Shown here: piece by piece, positions 24,528-35,283 of the stretch
Position numbering within the stretch: position 1 is the stretch's first letter
Layout: every line of letters starts with the position of its first letter
DNA from: Malurus cyaneus samueli
Taxonomy: Eukaryota; Chordata; Aves; Passeriformes; Maluridae
NCBI GenBank assembly: GCA_009741485.1
Contig: CM019214.1
Location: 51,486,863-51,550,862, forward strand
Length of the DNA: 64,000 nt
Direction of reading: 5' to 3'
Program-made: the position numbers and the translations under genes
The notes under the pieces: generated by a model
Database searches by the model: none
Seen by the model: only the letters and a program-made list of their open reading frames with translations
What the model was told of the DNA's origin: nothing

Positions 24528-26959
24528 GGCTGCTTGACCTCGGCAATGGTCTCACAGGTGCTCATGTTACCAATGACATGATGATTAGCACTGGCTTTAT
24601 CCCAGTAACACCTCCAGCAGTAAGATCAGCAGACTTTGCTCAAACACCCAGATGAGATGCATCTGAGACTTCAGACTCCAGGAAACAGACGTGTACAGCA
24701 GATGCAGAAGTGGACTAAGAGCAACACTACTGCAATTATATTAAACTGCCAGACTCAAGTCAATGAATGCGTCCAAGTGAAGCATGCTTCATAGTTATCT
24801 ACTCATAAACAATTTATAACAGCAGGAGTCCATGTTCCATGTGTAACTGGACATTTGGAAGCCACAAGATAACACCAGCCTAGAAAATTAAAGAGGGATG
24901 GGCATCTGTGTAACCATGTATAATGAAGAATCAACGAACAATTTCTTATATTTCTCTAAGATCTCCCACAAACACAGTGTTTCTTTCACCACGCGAAAAA
25001 TTAGGAGTGAAGACTACAAGAACAGCAGTAAAAATATGGGGATAACTGTGACCATCTCTCAACATGAAAGAACCAAAACTTTTTAAACTTTTTTCAATAG
25101 ATACCATTCTGGTTTACACACTAAAAAAGGACCAGGAGCTGGAGAGCTGATGTTGTGTGCAATACTTTTGAACCTTGTACATTCCAGTTACCTAAAGTAG
25201 AAAATATAGCACAGGTAAAAATCCAAGAAAGCTGACTTTATTTCATTTGAAAATGGTTGAGGGGCAGAAGGCAATTACATACCAGAAAAAATAATTAAAT
25301 ACGGAAGTATGGGGATACAAACCACTGCTGCAAAAAACAGAAAAAATCCTTTCAGAATTGCTAGGTGCTTTATTAACTGCAGCCACCATGCAGTAGAGCA
25401 GCCTTCTGCCTATCCTTGCAGGGAGCATAGCCAGTTCAGAGAAAGGAGAAGGGACATGGAACTGGAAAGCATATGCTAAGTAGAAAACATACAGATTGCA
25501 AAAGTATATTCAGAATTATAAAGAAAAAAGATAAGGATCCCTGGACGGTGAAAAAGAACAGCATACACCGCAGAAACAATACCATGGACTCTGCTGTTTC
25601 TGGGCAGCTGTGCACATGTTAATCAACACATGTTTTAGGGTGATTAGAAATATTTTTTTCCTTATTGAGAGATTTATTTCCATACCAGAGGTTATGTGTC
25701 TTCTCTTCATAAGTCCAGGAAGCTATCTATAGTAATTTCATGAGATGAACTTCTTTTGCTTCAGTGAACAATGAAAGCAACCACACAGGAAGGAGTAATG
25801 CAGAGCACTATGGGAAAACATTCTCAGAAAGCAGAAGAGATTTAAAAGCTTTCTGATGTTATGGTAAACATGAATAAAGCCACTTTTCCTCACCTGCTGT
25901 CATTGTTCAAAGGGAGGGAAGCAGATACAGAAAGAGTAGGGTGTTGAAATCAGGTTAAAAGGTGTTGCAGGATAAGAATTGTGTCCGTACTTCAGGTGAG
26001 AGAGCTTTGTGGAAGTTTGGAGACAACCTCTGCTCTGTAAGAGGACTGGAAGTGTGAGTGACAGATAATTTCTGAAATGTTTAATAGAGTCCCACAGGCT
26101 ACCAGAATCATATTCAAGATGTCAATCCTCCCGTGGTTCTACATCATTAGAAGTAGATGACAAAACTATAAAAATTATGATAATGCCATTGGCTCAAATA
26201 AACCGGAATTTTCTCTCCCCACCTCCCCTCCTTCAGCTGTTTTTGCCCCAAGCTTCAAAGCCTTATTTGCATTCATACAAAATCTGTTTACAGTCAACCT
26301 CGCTGTGATACTGGAGCTTCTCCCCTTGCACCCCCAAGACACAAAGCAAAGCTGGCCAGGTGTCTCTAAACCACAGAGCCAGCTGCTCCAAACCAAGCTC
26401 ACAGGAAATAGCAAGGAAAATATGCAGCATTTGACACATCTGGAATAGATTGCAGAGTCTTTGAAAATGGTGTCCCAGTTCCCTTCCTCCTGCTGATGAG
26501 ATTTCAGGCTTCCAAACTGATGCATCAACTATAGAGGATTAGATAACGTGTGCATTTTTAACCCTGCATATTCTTTCTGACCAAATGAGAGTTTTTCTAA
26601 TGTAGTACACAAAGTATCTGTATGAAGCTTTTGATAAAACACACTGACGAAACAGAAATAATTCTACCAGAAGTTGCTACTTAATATAGGAAAATGTATA
26701 TAGTTGAAAAATAGTACTAGTTGATTTTGGTAAGCACAGAAAATGAAGCAATATTGCATGTCTTGCATGGTTGTATAAACGCCTTAAAAGTAATGTCCTC
26801 AGTTTGTTGTAATTAAAAAATGAGATGAAAAAGAGCAGGGAGGATTTGTTAGTACTTATTCTGCCAAGTAATTTGTCTATAATTCTATGCTGACACAAAT
26901 ACTGCAGTGTGCATTTTTCAACATGAAGTACAAAATAAACTCAAAAAGCATTAAGTCTT
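24528..26959. other. Intergenic DNA just downstream of the NDFIP2 3' end
   Basis: AT-rich sequence with no identifiable gene or repeat. If the distal poly(A) signal at 26982 is not the one used, part of this stretch would be additional 3'UTR. Confidence 0.6.
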
Positions 26960-26981
26960 AATTAGCAAAACAAAGCAATGC

Positions 26982-26987
26982 TTTATT
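26982..26987 (-). terminator. Candidate distal poly(A) signal of NDFIP2
   Basis: On the minus strand the sequence is AATAATAAAGCATTGC, giving the hexamer AATAAA, followed within about 30 nt by TTTGTTTTGC and further T-rich sequence suited to a downstream element. It lies 1.5 kb after the probable 3'UTR acceptor. Confidence 0.55.
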
Positions 26988-27658
26988 ATTCGCTTCTTTT
27001 TCATCTGGACAATGAATGCAAAAGAACACAGAAACAAACAGAAGTTTAGGAAGAAGGAAATCCCAATTGGATATTGAACATAATACTTAACTTTCTTCTT
27101 TCCATAAAAAGCTGAGAAGTAGAGGTGCCCCTAAAGTTTTAGTCACTATCAGTTATTTCTGAAAGATTAGGAAAATGAAAATGTTTACATATGTAAATTT
27201 AAACATTCATTATAGATACAAAACTCAATACAGCACTAGGTTAACACAACATAAAACTCACTGGTTTTAATGTTAGTAATAAAAAAGGAGAATTCTAATT
27301 AAAAAGAAAACTGGAGGAAACTATTCGTACTTTTTTTCCTCGAAGGTGCAACCAACAGCCAATGTATTTTTGCAACTGAGATTCCAGTTGTACAAAGGAC
27401 TGAGAGATGTCTTCTCCTATTTAAGAAGAAGCATAAATTTCACAAACTTTAAAAGAAACCACACATGCATGAACAGTAGACAGTACCCTTTAAAGAGATG
27501 ATATTTATAAGAATGTAATGGTATACCTTAAATGAATAAAGGGAGAGGTAAAACACACATTTTCTACTTTCAGATCTTTAAAAGATTTTTTCCTTCATAG
27601 ATTACTTCCCAAATTACCTTGCATTTAAACTAGCTTGTCCTTATGAAATGGCAAAGTA

Positions 27659-27664
27659 TTTATT
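27659..27664 (-). terminator. Possible internal poly(A) signal in the NDFIP2 3'UTR
   Basis: A minus-strand AATAAA lies about 850 nt into the probable 3'UTR exon. It would give a shorter UTR that still keeps the PUF-type motif at 27913-27920. AATAAA is frequent by chance in such AT-rich sequence, so this is weak. Confidence 0.25.
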
Positions 27665-27912
27665 CTAAACAAGCATTCTAAAGTAGTTGTATGATTTTTT
27701 TTGAGAAGCCCTCAGTGTGGATGTCATATTTATAGTGACCTCAAGAATGCAAACCTCCAAAATTACATCTACTACTAACTAAACCTTTAATAGCCAATTA
27801 ACAAAAAATATGTATATAGCTCTAAGACTAAACAAAATTTAGAGAATATGCTGTTACAAAATATATTTTGACTTATTTCCTAAGAAGCAATTAAAACAGT
27901 CATTTATGCAGT

Positions 27913-27920
27913 TATTTACA
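27913..27920 (-). promoter_or_regulatory. Pumilio-type element UGUAAAUA in the 3'UTR
   Basis: The minus-strand (mRNA-sense) sequence is TGTAAATA, a perfect match to the PUF-protein consensus UGUANAUA, about 595 nt into the probable 3'UTR. It matters only if the 3'UTR assignment is correct. One 8-mer in AT-rich DNA can occur by chance. Confidence 0.3.
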
Positions 27921-29151
27921 GGGGACTCAAAGTGTATCAGTTTGAGCACAAACCAGTATATTAGTTTGGATTCAATAAAATGTTGGCGAATACAAGTTTG
28001 TGACAAGGAACTCTGGGGTTTAGTAAACTTAAAAATGTTCTATACAATCATTAGATGAATCTAAATTATATAAAAAAACCTGTCTGAACTGGTTAATCTG
28101 AATCATTTAATGCATTTCATTGTACTCAGAAGTTCAGATCACCGAGTCAGTGGTACATACAAGCTGTGAAACAAGTTACCACTCAAATCTTTCAGATACA
28201 ACAAGCACAGATTAACTGAGTCTGACAGTACCTAATCTATACTTACAGATAGTTTGTTCTTACTTCAATACTATCTTTTTAACAAGCACATATACAAATG
28301 TGCTAAAACAAAAGGCAGCAATTATAAATATTTACTAGAATGACCAGAACTGGTACTTGAGCATAAACCATCCTGCCATTCATTTTTGAAGCCATATTTT
28401 CACTAATTTGCCTTCTGGTTTTAGTAGTCTTGTATCTTATTAACTTGGAGGGTTACAGATCATCTGGAAGTTTCACACCAGCATAGGAAAGGAATGTCTG
28501 TTCGATGCAGTCTGGAGATAAAGAAAAAGTTGTACTTCAGTTCATCACCGTGACTCACCAGAAGCAGCATAGCTAAGTGACCAGCAAACCTGAACTGCAA
28601 GCAAAACAGTAGTGTCCCCACTCCCCCATGTCAGGATGGGAGGAAAAAACCCAATAATTTACTGTTATTTTATTATGATTTCAAAAGAACACCTGAGAAT
28701 ATTTTCCAACTGTAGGGGTGTTATTCGTTACTTATTAAAACAATCACTGTATAGGAGTCTCTGTAGAGGAACTTGCCTATGCAAGAACAAGGACATTTTA
28801 ATGTGATAACAACTAATTTGAACTTCTTGTTTCAGTACTTAAGATGTTTCACAAACATAATACCTGTGCATGCATCTCTTTAAACACTTCATAGACCTTA
28901 TGAGACCACAACCCCTACACCTCAGTGGTGCTTATAGGTAAAGAAAAACTACTGAATTCAGATAGGATAACTCATTAACTTCAGTAAATGCTGGGTTAAA
29001 CAGTGTTTTGTCCCAAAGCAGAATTTTATCTGCAGAAGAGCAAGGAATCCCAGACGGCATTATTTTACACTCTCACTATTCTCTTCAAACTACAATTCGC
29101 AAATACCATTTAGTCCTAACAACCATTTGTAAAAGAATTTTTTTTACTTAC

Positions 29152-29220
29152 TGTACTGAAAGCTAACATATTTTCAGTCTCCTCTACAAATTTTGGTATT
29201 CTGAAGAGATCAACGCAACA
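29152..29220 (-). other. Candidate 69-nt cassette exon in NDFIP2 intron 7
   Basis: On the minus strand a pyrimidine-rich acceptor, TTCTTTTCTTAG|TGTTGCG, and a near-perfect donor, AGTACA|GTAAGTAA, bracket exactly 69 nt. One frame is fully open (23 codons, CCVDLFRIPK onward) and the other two contain stops. It lies between the stop-codon exon and the probable 3'UTR exon, so if spliced in it would be non-coding UTR. I recognise no homologous protein segment. It may be a real alternative exon or a pseudo-exon. Confidence 0.3.
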
Positions 29221-30291
29221 CTAAGAAAAGAAGCCATATGTAACTATTGCAAAAAGGAAATACTGCCATGTAGCTGCCAATTTAGAGTGGTTGCTAAAAG
29301 GCAATATACACCTCAATTAATTAACTCATCGCATAATTTGGACAAAATGGCATGTTGAAAAGAAATATTTATGTTGCAGTTTTGTCAACAGATTTTTTTC
29401 ATAATCAAGTGGGTATTGTATAGCACATGTTCATCATTAACTGTTTTTAAATTGCTGATCACTTTCTTATACATCAGGAATCGGTTTCTTCCCCCATTCA
29501 AATACTGTCTCTGCTTTCAGGCTTCAAAAATGCATTGTGGCTTAATTCAAATTGATCCTGTGACCAACCCTAGAGAAAATTTATAAAAAACTTTTTTTTT
29601 TACAGCAAACATAGCTTCTCAGTATGTAAAATGGTAGTCTTTTATTGCTCTGCACTTTACTAAAAATGCTTAAAGTGCTGTAATACGTATTTCTAGGCTT
29701 AAATTTATCTTGTCATGCAATTTAAATTTAAAAAGTTGAACACAAATAGACCCCTGGTTTAAGTTTCATAGTGAAGTCCAATAAATCCACTTAACGGATA
29801 AATAGTATTTAAAAAAAAAAAGTGGATATGTGCCAGACTGATTAGTCAGCTACCTGAAGGATACATAAAGCACATTGTTGCATACACAATAATCATACTT
29901 GTACATGACTGTCTTAATCCAGTCATGTAAAGAGAGACAATACTCATCTATTGTTTGCATGCTCAGACCCATGTCAATCAGATTTAATATGCAGGCAGAT
30001 TAGTGCTTCCTAACTTGCTGACAACAGGTTCACTACTAAAGCCAGTTTTCCAACACAAAGGACAGCATCCTGACAGCAGCAGATACTGTTTCTTAGGAAA
30101 AACAACACGTTCCTCGTAATTTTTGTTACTGAACATTAGTTCCAGGGAAGACTGGAAGCAATGAGGATGTATTATTTCCTTTCAAATAAGAGAATTCACA
30201 CATCTCTAAGCCCATGAAAAATATATACACAATATTAATGACAGATGTTCAAAACCCATGTAACTTCTACTTCATGACAGAAGTTTGATTA

Positions 30292-30297
30292 TTTATT
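30292..30297 (-). terminator. Possible proximal (intronic) poly(A) signal after exon 7
   Basis: A minus-strand AATAAA lies about 65 nt past the NDFIP2 stop codon and just past the exon 7 donor. It is followed by TGGGTTTTGAAC and later TTGTGTATATATTTTT. If used in place of splicing it would end the mRNA with a very short 3'UTR and an unchanged protein. The hexamer alone is weak evidence. Confidence 0.3.
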
Positions 30298-30360
30298 TTA
30301 AATATTTCATTCTTCTCCATTTTCCTGGGAAAGATACCCTCATCACTAAAAATTGCTTAC

Positions 30361-30466
30361 CTTTAGTACAAGAAAAAAAATCTTGTTCTATGAGCAGCTG
30401 CCATGCTTTCAGACATATTTCTGACTTTAAGATAATTAACAAAGCCTCGAAAGAACAGAAGCAGTC
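30361..30466 (-). CDS. NDFIP2: NDFIP2 last coding exon (exon 7) with stop codon
   Basis: This exon encodes the end of TM3 and the cytosolic tail: LLLFFRGFVNYLKVRNMSES, then MAAAHRTRFFFLY and a TAA stop at 30363-30365. The acceptor is CACTTTCAG|, and the first two bases complete the Gly codon begun in exon 6. The stop is followed by AG and then a good donor, AG|GTAAGC (30355-30360). The exon therefore ends 2 nt after the stop and the 3'UTR is expected in a downstream exon. This fits the human gene, which I recall as having eight exons with a non-coding last exon. An AATAAA at 30292-30297 (minus strand) lies about 65 nt past the stop and could allow an alternative short 3'UTR. The tail ends FFFLY rather than the YFFLL I recall for human. 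Confidence 0.97.
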
Positions 30467-33400
30467 CTGAAAGTGTAGAAAATATACAAAAGTAAGTATA
30501 TTAACATAAATACACACTAGCCCACATTATTCTTATTAACATAATTTTTAAAACCTAGCTTATATAAAGTAAATTGGAGTCTTTTATGTATGATTCACAA
30601 ATTCAATGAGTCAGATTTTCTCTTGTGATATAAGGTTTCAATTTTAGGGAAGGCTTTTCAAAAATTTTAGTGATTTTCAGTTCAAGTAACATCTACTAAA
30701 AAGACTACACGGAAATAGTTACCAGGAAGAAATAAAATCCTGAAAAGTAAAAGAATCTGATTTGCAAATTCCTTTCAAGTGAAATTCCCAAAATAAATTC
30801 ACTAGTGTGTTAGAAAACTACCTGGTCCACAAAATGTACCCTTAGCAATGTGCATGATAAATGTACTGCATGTGATGAGAGGAAAAAAAAAAAAAAGACA
30901 AAGTAAGGATGGCTCTAGAAAGAAGCCAATAGTGAATTGGCTATGTAGTAGACTATGGCATAGTAGACTATGACTTGAGATTTAACAATCTATGAAAAAA
31001 CACCTGTCCAAGAGGAGGAAGAACAATTGCCAAAGAAAATTATCCAGCATATGTCAGCATTACATTTTTTGTCAACTCCACATTTCAGAACCTTTTAAAA
31101 TATTTACATTTAACTGCATTTGAAAGAATATTTCATGTATCAGGAAAAATATGTACACAATAGTCACAGAGAAGTTACACTTGCAACAACGGTACCTTGA
31201 AGATACATGCTTGTGTGTATATATACACATGCATTAAAACTCCAAAGGTTCAAATGAAAAACTAAACTGAGGTTTAACAAGTTCAGCAAAGGATTAAATT
31301 ATTTTCCTTCCTACATCATGCACTTTTTCTTCCTGCAGTTGTGAATGAGCCCCTGATTTACTGCTATGATAATTTCTACTCTAAATTATTTCTGTTTGTG
31401 ATTTTTTAAACTTTCCTTGTGATTTTTTTAAGGCAAAGCTTCATTAAAACATGCATGAAAACAAAAGAAATGACAACAGAGAATGCTTTGCTCACCAGTA
31501 TAACTTTACCTAAGCTGGACATATTTCTTTGACTGTGGTGAGTTCTGCACAAAGAATGCAGTAAGATGGTGCAAGACTACTACAAAACCTGCTACTCCTA
31601 GACTACCAGAGGTAGTATTCTTTTCAAGAGAAAAGAAGCTGAAACAGCAACATGAGGGCAGGCAGCTCTTTAGGTACTTGAAAGCCTATTTCTGCGTTAT
31701 GCAACTTGGAAAACCAGTCCAAGTTCAATCCGTATTTTATATATCTCTGTTAAGGGAAGGAAAAAAAAAACAAAAAAACCCAAACTTCCCACTTTCCATT
31801 GTGTTCCTCAATAAGAAACACTGGCTAACATTTAAATTTAAAATTTAAAAATGTCTCTCTCCAATTTTTTCACTGTACATGACAGCTCTTTCGAAGTAAA
31901 CCACTTTGCTTTTCCCTGACACATAAGCAGATTTTTCCAGATGCTGCAAGAAGGAAAGCAAGCAGAAACAGATTGGTGAACACCGGAAGAGAGGAGATGG
32001 CAGTAGGTGGGCTCAAAGATGTCAAAGGGCTATGTAAAAGAAAGATTCCAACACATACACTTCTGCAGAAATGCTGAACATACAATTTTGTGTGCTCTAA
32101 AGGGAGGGTTATCCAAAACAACAAAACACAGATCTGGTTGGCGGTGTTACCCTGACATGATAATACTCCTCTGTGTGCTGCTAAGTAGCTTTTTGGGATT
32201 AAATCCTTCTGTGGTGTTCCAGCAGTCCCATGTAGCCCCTTTATCAATTTTAAACATTGTTGGCATATTTCATGCAAAACATACATAAGACAAGGGAATG
32301 CTGACTGCTGGATGCATAGTGCATACCTCAGAGTGTCTTTTATTCCAGGGCATATTATAAACTTTGTGATTTAAAGAAAAAATAAAAAATCCTCAAACGA
32401 TTCAGACAAAACAATAAGGCTTTCCCAAATTAAAGTGAGCTACTTCCTGAACATGTGCAAAAGACCAATAAAAAAAAACCTACAGCTTTTTCCACAGACA
32501 TGGTGGCGGGCAGTGCTAGGGGAAGAACAAGCTATTTTCATCCTAGTGAAAAAAGGTGCCAAACCTCAATCTCAGGCACCACAGAGCTTGGTTTTAATTA
32601 AAGACTTATCTGGAGATGTTTGTGCCTGAAAAGAGTGGTTTCACCCACTTCAATATAATAACCTCAAACAATACGAAGACACTCAAGGCACCAATGCTGT
32701 TATGTGTTAAAGATTTGCATTTTATAGGTTTCTACAAGCAACCAAGTGTACAACAGTAGAGCAAGGTGCGCATTAGAAAGTCTCACAAATGCCCTTGAAC
32801 ACCATTAAAAGGCAGATAGAAAAAGTTTTAGGTAATGTTGTTTAAAACTTTTGACATTTTTTGCAAGATAAATAGCAAGTCACAGTCAGGATCTCAGAGC
32901 TGGTGGTTTTTCTTAATTTACTCAATATTTCATTCTAACACTTGTTGTTAGTCACTTGAATCAATTGATTCAAAGGGAAGAGTGCCATCTACTGAACCAG
33001 CAACAGTTTACCGTGCTTCCAGAGCTGGAAATAGAAATTAAAATGCATAGCAGCATTTACTTCTATAAAACAAAATCATTCCTGATTCCATATTCAAAGT
33101 ACAAAATCCACAGCTGGAGAAAAGGTAGCACAGTTGGGGTTTGGTATATCCTCAATAAAAACAAACAGAAGAGCAGAATTTGATGTGTGTAAGACTTTGA
33201 ACATGGGCAGGCAGGGCACTCAAGAGAAAGCTGACATCATGGGACCACTGTGATCAGCAAGCATGAAGCCATTCTCTCATCCTACTGAGCAACTACTGAT
33301 GCAGTTTGCATTTCTAAAGACTCAAAAAGGACATTTTGACCTGTGCACAAGAGAGCAGATTCCACCTTCCTGGGTTCAGTCACACTTCTTAAAATTTAAT

Positions 33401-33803
33401 ACTTGACATATAGGTTTATACATATAAATATTACATATCACTCACTTTTCGATAGGTTCTCTACATAAAGTCAAAGTTTCATTATATAGTTCTGCACCCC
33501 TGGATCAGTATAAGCAGCTTAAAAAGCACAAATTACAAGTTTCAGTTTTACACACAATCACTTATGCAGAACAAAACTTTTTGAGCTGCAGGGTATTGGA
33601 ATAGTCCACAGTACACATAATAACACCACTGGTAATCGATAAACTCATTAATACTATGGAAATAAAAATAACACACACAACTATCAGCAGCAAAGGGAAA
33701 GCACATAGCTAATAAACATGTTACAAAACTGTTGTTTACAATGATATGATTCATTTTTGAATACTTACACATCAAAATAGTAATTAATTCAACTGCCACT
33801 TAC
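30467..33803 (-). other. NDFIP2 intron 6
   Basis: This 3.3-kb intron is bounded by GTAAGT and an acceptor ending TTTCAG. It holds a reverse-oriented CTCF-like motif at 32.98 kb and A-rich runs at 30.88 and 31.76 kb. I see no other feature. The 138-codon minus-strand ORF at 31870-32286 has no recognisable domain. Confidence 0.92.
32982..32998 (-). promoter_or_regulatory. CTCF-like motif 4, reverse orientation (intron 6)
   Basis: On the minus strand, TTCAGTAGATGGCAC matches the CTCF core CCASYAGRKGGCR with one mismatch at the first position. It is opposite in orientation to the three motifs in introns 3 and 4. Confidence 0.4.
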
Positions 33804-33870
33804 CAAGTACAAGAAATATCCACCAAAGCCAGTATTGTCCATTGAAATATCCAGTAAAATAATCTGAAAA
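33804..33870 (-). CDS. NDFIP2: NDFIP2 coding exon 6 (loop and start of TM3)
   Basis: This short exon of 22 codons plus one base reads FSDYFTGYFNGQYWLWWIFL and ends VL before the split Gly codon. It supplies the aromatic-rich loop between TM2 and TM3 and the first part of TM3. The acceptor is GAATTTCAG| and the donor is TTG|GTAAGT, phase 1. A second AG lies 7 nt inside the exon, but using it would break the frame. The sequence is essentially the vertebrate NDFIP2 consensus, so identity is secure. Confidence 0.97.
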
Positions 33871-34088
33871 CTGAAATTCATATATGAAGCTTAGCTGTAG
33901 TAAAATAGATGACTAAGACATACGTAATGCACTACGCAAACAGAGAAAGCATAGAAGAAAAAGCAAGTTAAAAGAAAAGTAATGTATCCTACTAAAATAC
34001 AAAACTGGTATTTGTGCAGCACTTTAATATACAAATAAAATACTTCTAATGTCAGTCTGTGGCAAAGTAATTAAAAATCTCTAAAAAT

Positions 34089-34136
34089 GTGTGTGTGTGT
34101 ACCTATAAAAAAAAATATATATACATATATATATGG
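34089..34136. repeat. (GT)n plus (TA)n microsatellite
   Basis: GTGTGTGTGTGT is followed by an A run and ATATATATACATATATATAT, a compound dinucleotide repeat in intron 5. Confidence 0.9.
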
Positions 34137-34874
34137 AAAACGCCCTTGTATTACTTGCCAGTAATCTGATGTTTTTTATTATAATGAATCACCTCTTGTC
34201 GATTTTCCTTTTTTTCCCCCAATGCCTGCCATTCCAAACACATTACTGCAGCCTGCTGCTTTAGATATTAACACGAAAAGCCACAATAGTTTAATCTTAT
34301 CAGACAGGGATGTTCTGCTGACCCCGCAAAAGAAGAGCTTTTGACCTTCTGTATACCCCCTACTGTTAATCGCTGCCACGAATACCAGCCCCATAAAGAC
34401 CCCCAACTCATTAAAGTCTTTTCATTTTCAAACCAGCATTCAGTTCCCAGCAGTGAGCTGAACGCAGCCAAATGAACCTTGAAGTGCCATTTCAACTGTT
34501 CCTTCGAGTGACCATGGCAGACAGTTTTGTCCTCCCTGTGATGTGGGAGGCAGCTGGAGGGCAGGGTGTGATCGTACTGGAGACAGGTATCTGTGCCTTT
34601 ACTAGACTCCAAACTTCATGCTTCAATGATAAAAAGGCTAATCAAATGTCTCCAAAACCCATACAAAAAGTAGAAATGGGGAGATGTGTGAAGAGTTGCC
34701 AGAAGGCGTAAAATAACCTACTTAGTGGCTCTGCACACTTTTCACACGCTTCTACCCTGCTATCATTCATTATGTTTACTGCATCCTGACAGTGTTTCCC
34801 ATCTGCCCTTTCTAGGACATTTCAGTATATCAACCAAGAAGTGTGGGGAGGAAATAAAAAAAGGCAAACAAAAG

Positions 34875-34924
34875 AACCCCCACAAAAACAACAAAACAAC
34901 CCAACCAAACAAAAAACAAAACCA
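34875..34924. repeat. A/C-only tract in intron 5
   Basis: Fifty consecutive bases contain only A and C, with CCCCCAC, CAACAAAACAACCC and CAAACAAAAAAC words. It is low complexity, and T/G-only in the NDFIP2 transcript. Confidence 0.9.
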
Positions 34925-35261
34925 GCCAAACAAAAGATACTGGGCCACATATGCAACCAGATAAAAATCCAAGACATTAAAAGAACTCTAGACATAGCTG
35001 GCTTTGTTCATCAAATCATCCACGTTTTCTCCAGAATAAAGCCATATCATGCAAATTCTTTCAGGGTTTAATCCTATGTACTGTATTAATTACTAGTCAA
35101 AAAAAAAGGCAAGAAACAGAAATAATAAGATGAACTAAAGAATTGGTATTTACATTAACTCTATATTAATACTCAGTTTCCAGGGTTTTGACAACACACT
35201 GACTTTGATCCCATCTCACTTGTTAGTCAATATTTTCAATTCTCTAAACATTATACATGTG

Positions 35262-35283
35262 TGTATATATATATATATATATG
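35262..35283. repeat. (TA)n microsatellite in intron 5
   Basis: A GTGTG start passes into about nine TA units ending ATGTAG. Confidence 0.92.

Larger units (their letters stand above)
26960..28511 (-). other. NDFIP2: Probable NDFIP2 3'UTR exon (exon 8)
   Basis: The minus strand shows a strong acceptor, a pyrimidine-rich tract ending TTTATCTCCAG|ACTGCATCG, with the exon starting at 28511. Because the stop codon lies 2 nt before a splice donor in exon 7, a non-coding terminal exon is required, and this is the best acceptor downstream. The body is AT-rich and has no long ORF. A canonical AATAAA on the minus strand (26982-26987) is followed by T/GT-rich sequence, so I place the 3' end near 26960, giving about 1.55 kb of UTR. 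Another AATAAA at 27659-27664 could give a shorter form. The start is reasonably supported. The 3' end is inferred, accurate to perhaps 20 nt if the signal is the one used. Confidence 0.6.
28512..30360 (-). other. NDFIP2 intron 7 (3'UTR intron)
   Basis: This 1.85-kb intron would separate the stop-codon exon from the 3'UTR exon, with donor GTAAGC and acceptor TCTCCAG. It contains the 69-nt candidate cassette exon and a possible proximal poly(A) signal. Its existence follows from the donor 2 nt after the stop and from the human gene structure as I recall it. Confidence 0.6.

Noticed and set aside
31870..32286. 138-codon minus-strand ORF in intron 6
   Set aside because: No recognisable domain. 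It is opposed by an overlapping 93-codon ORF on the other strand, which points to chance openness.
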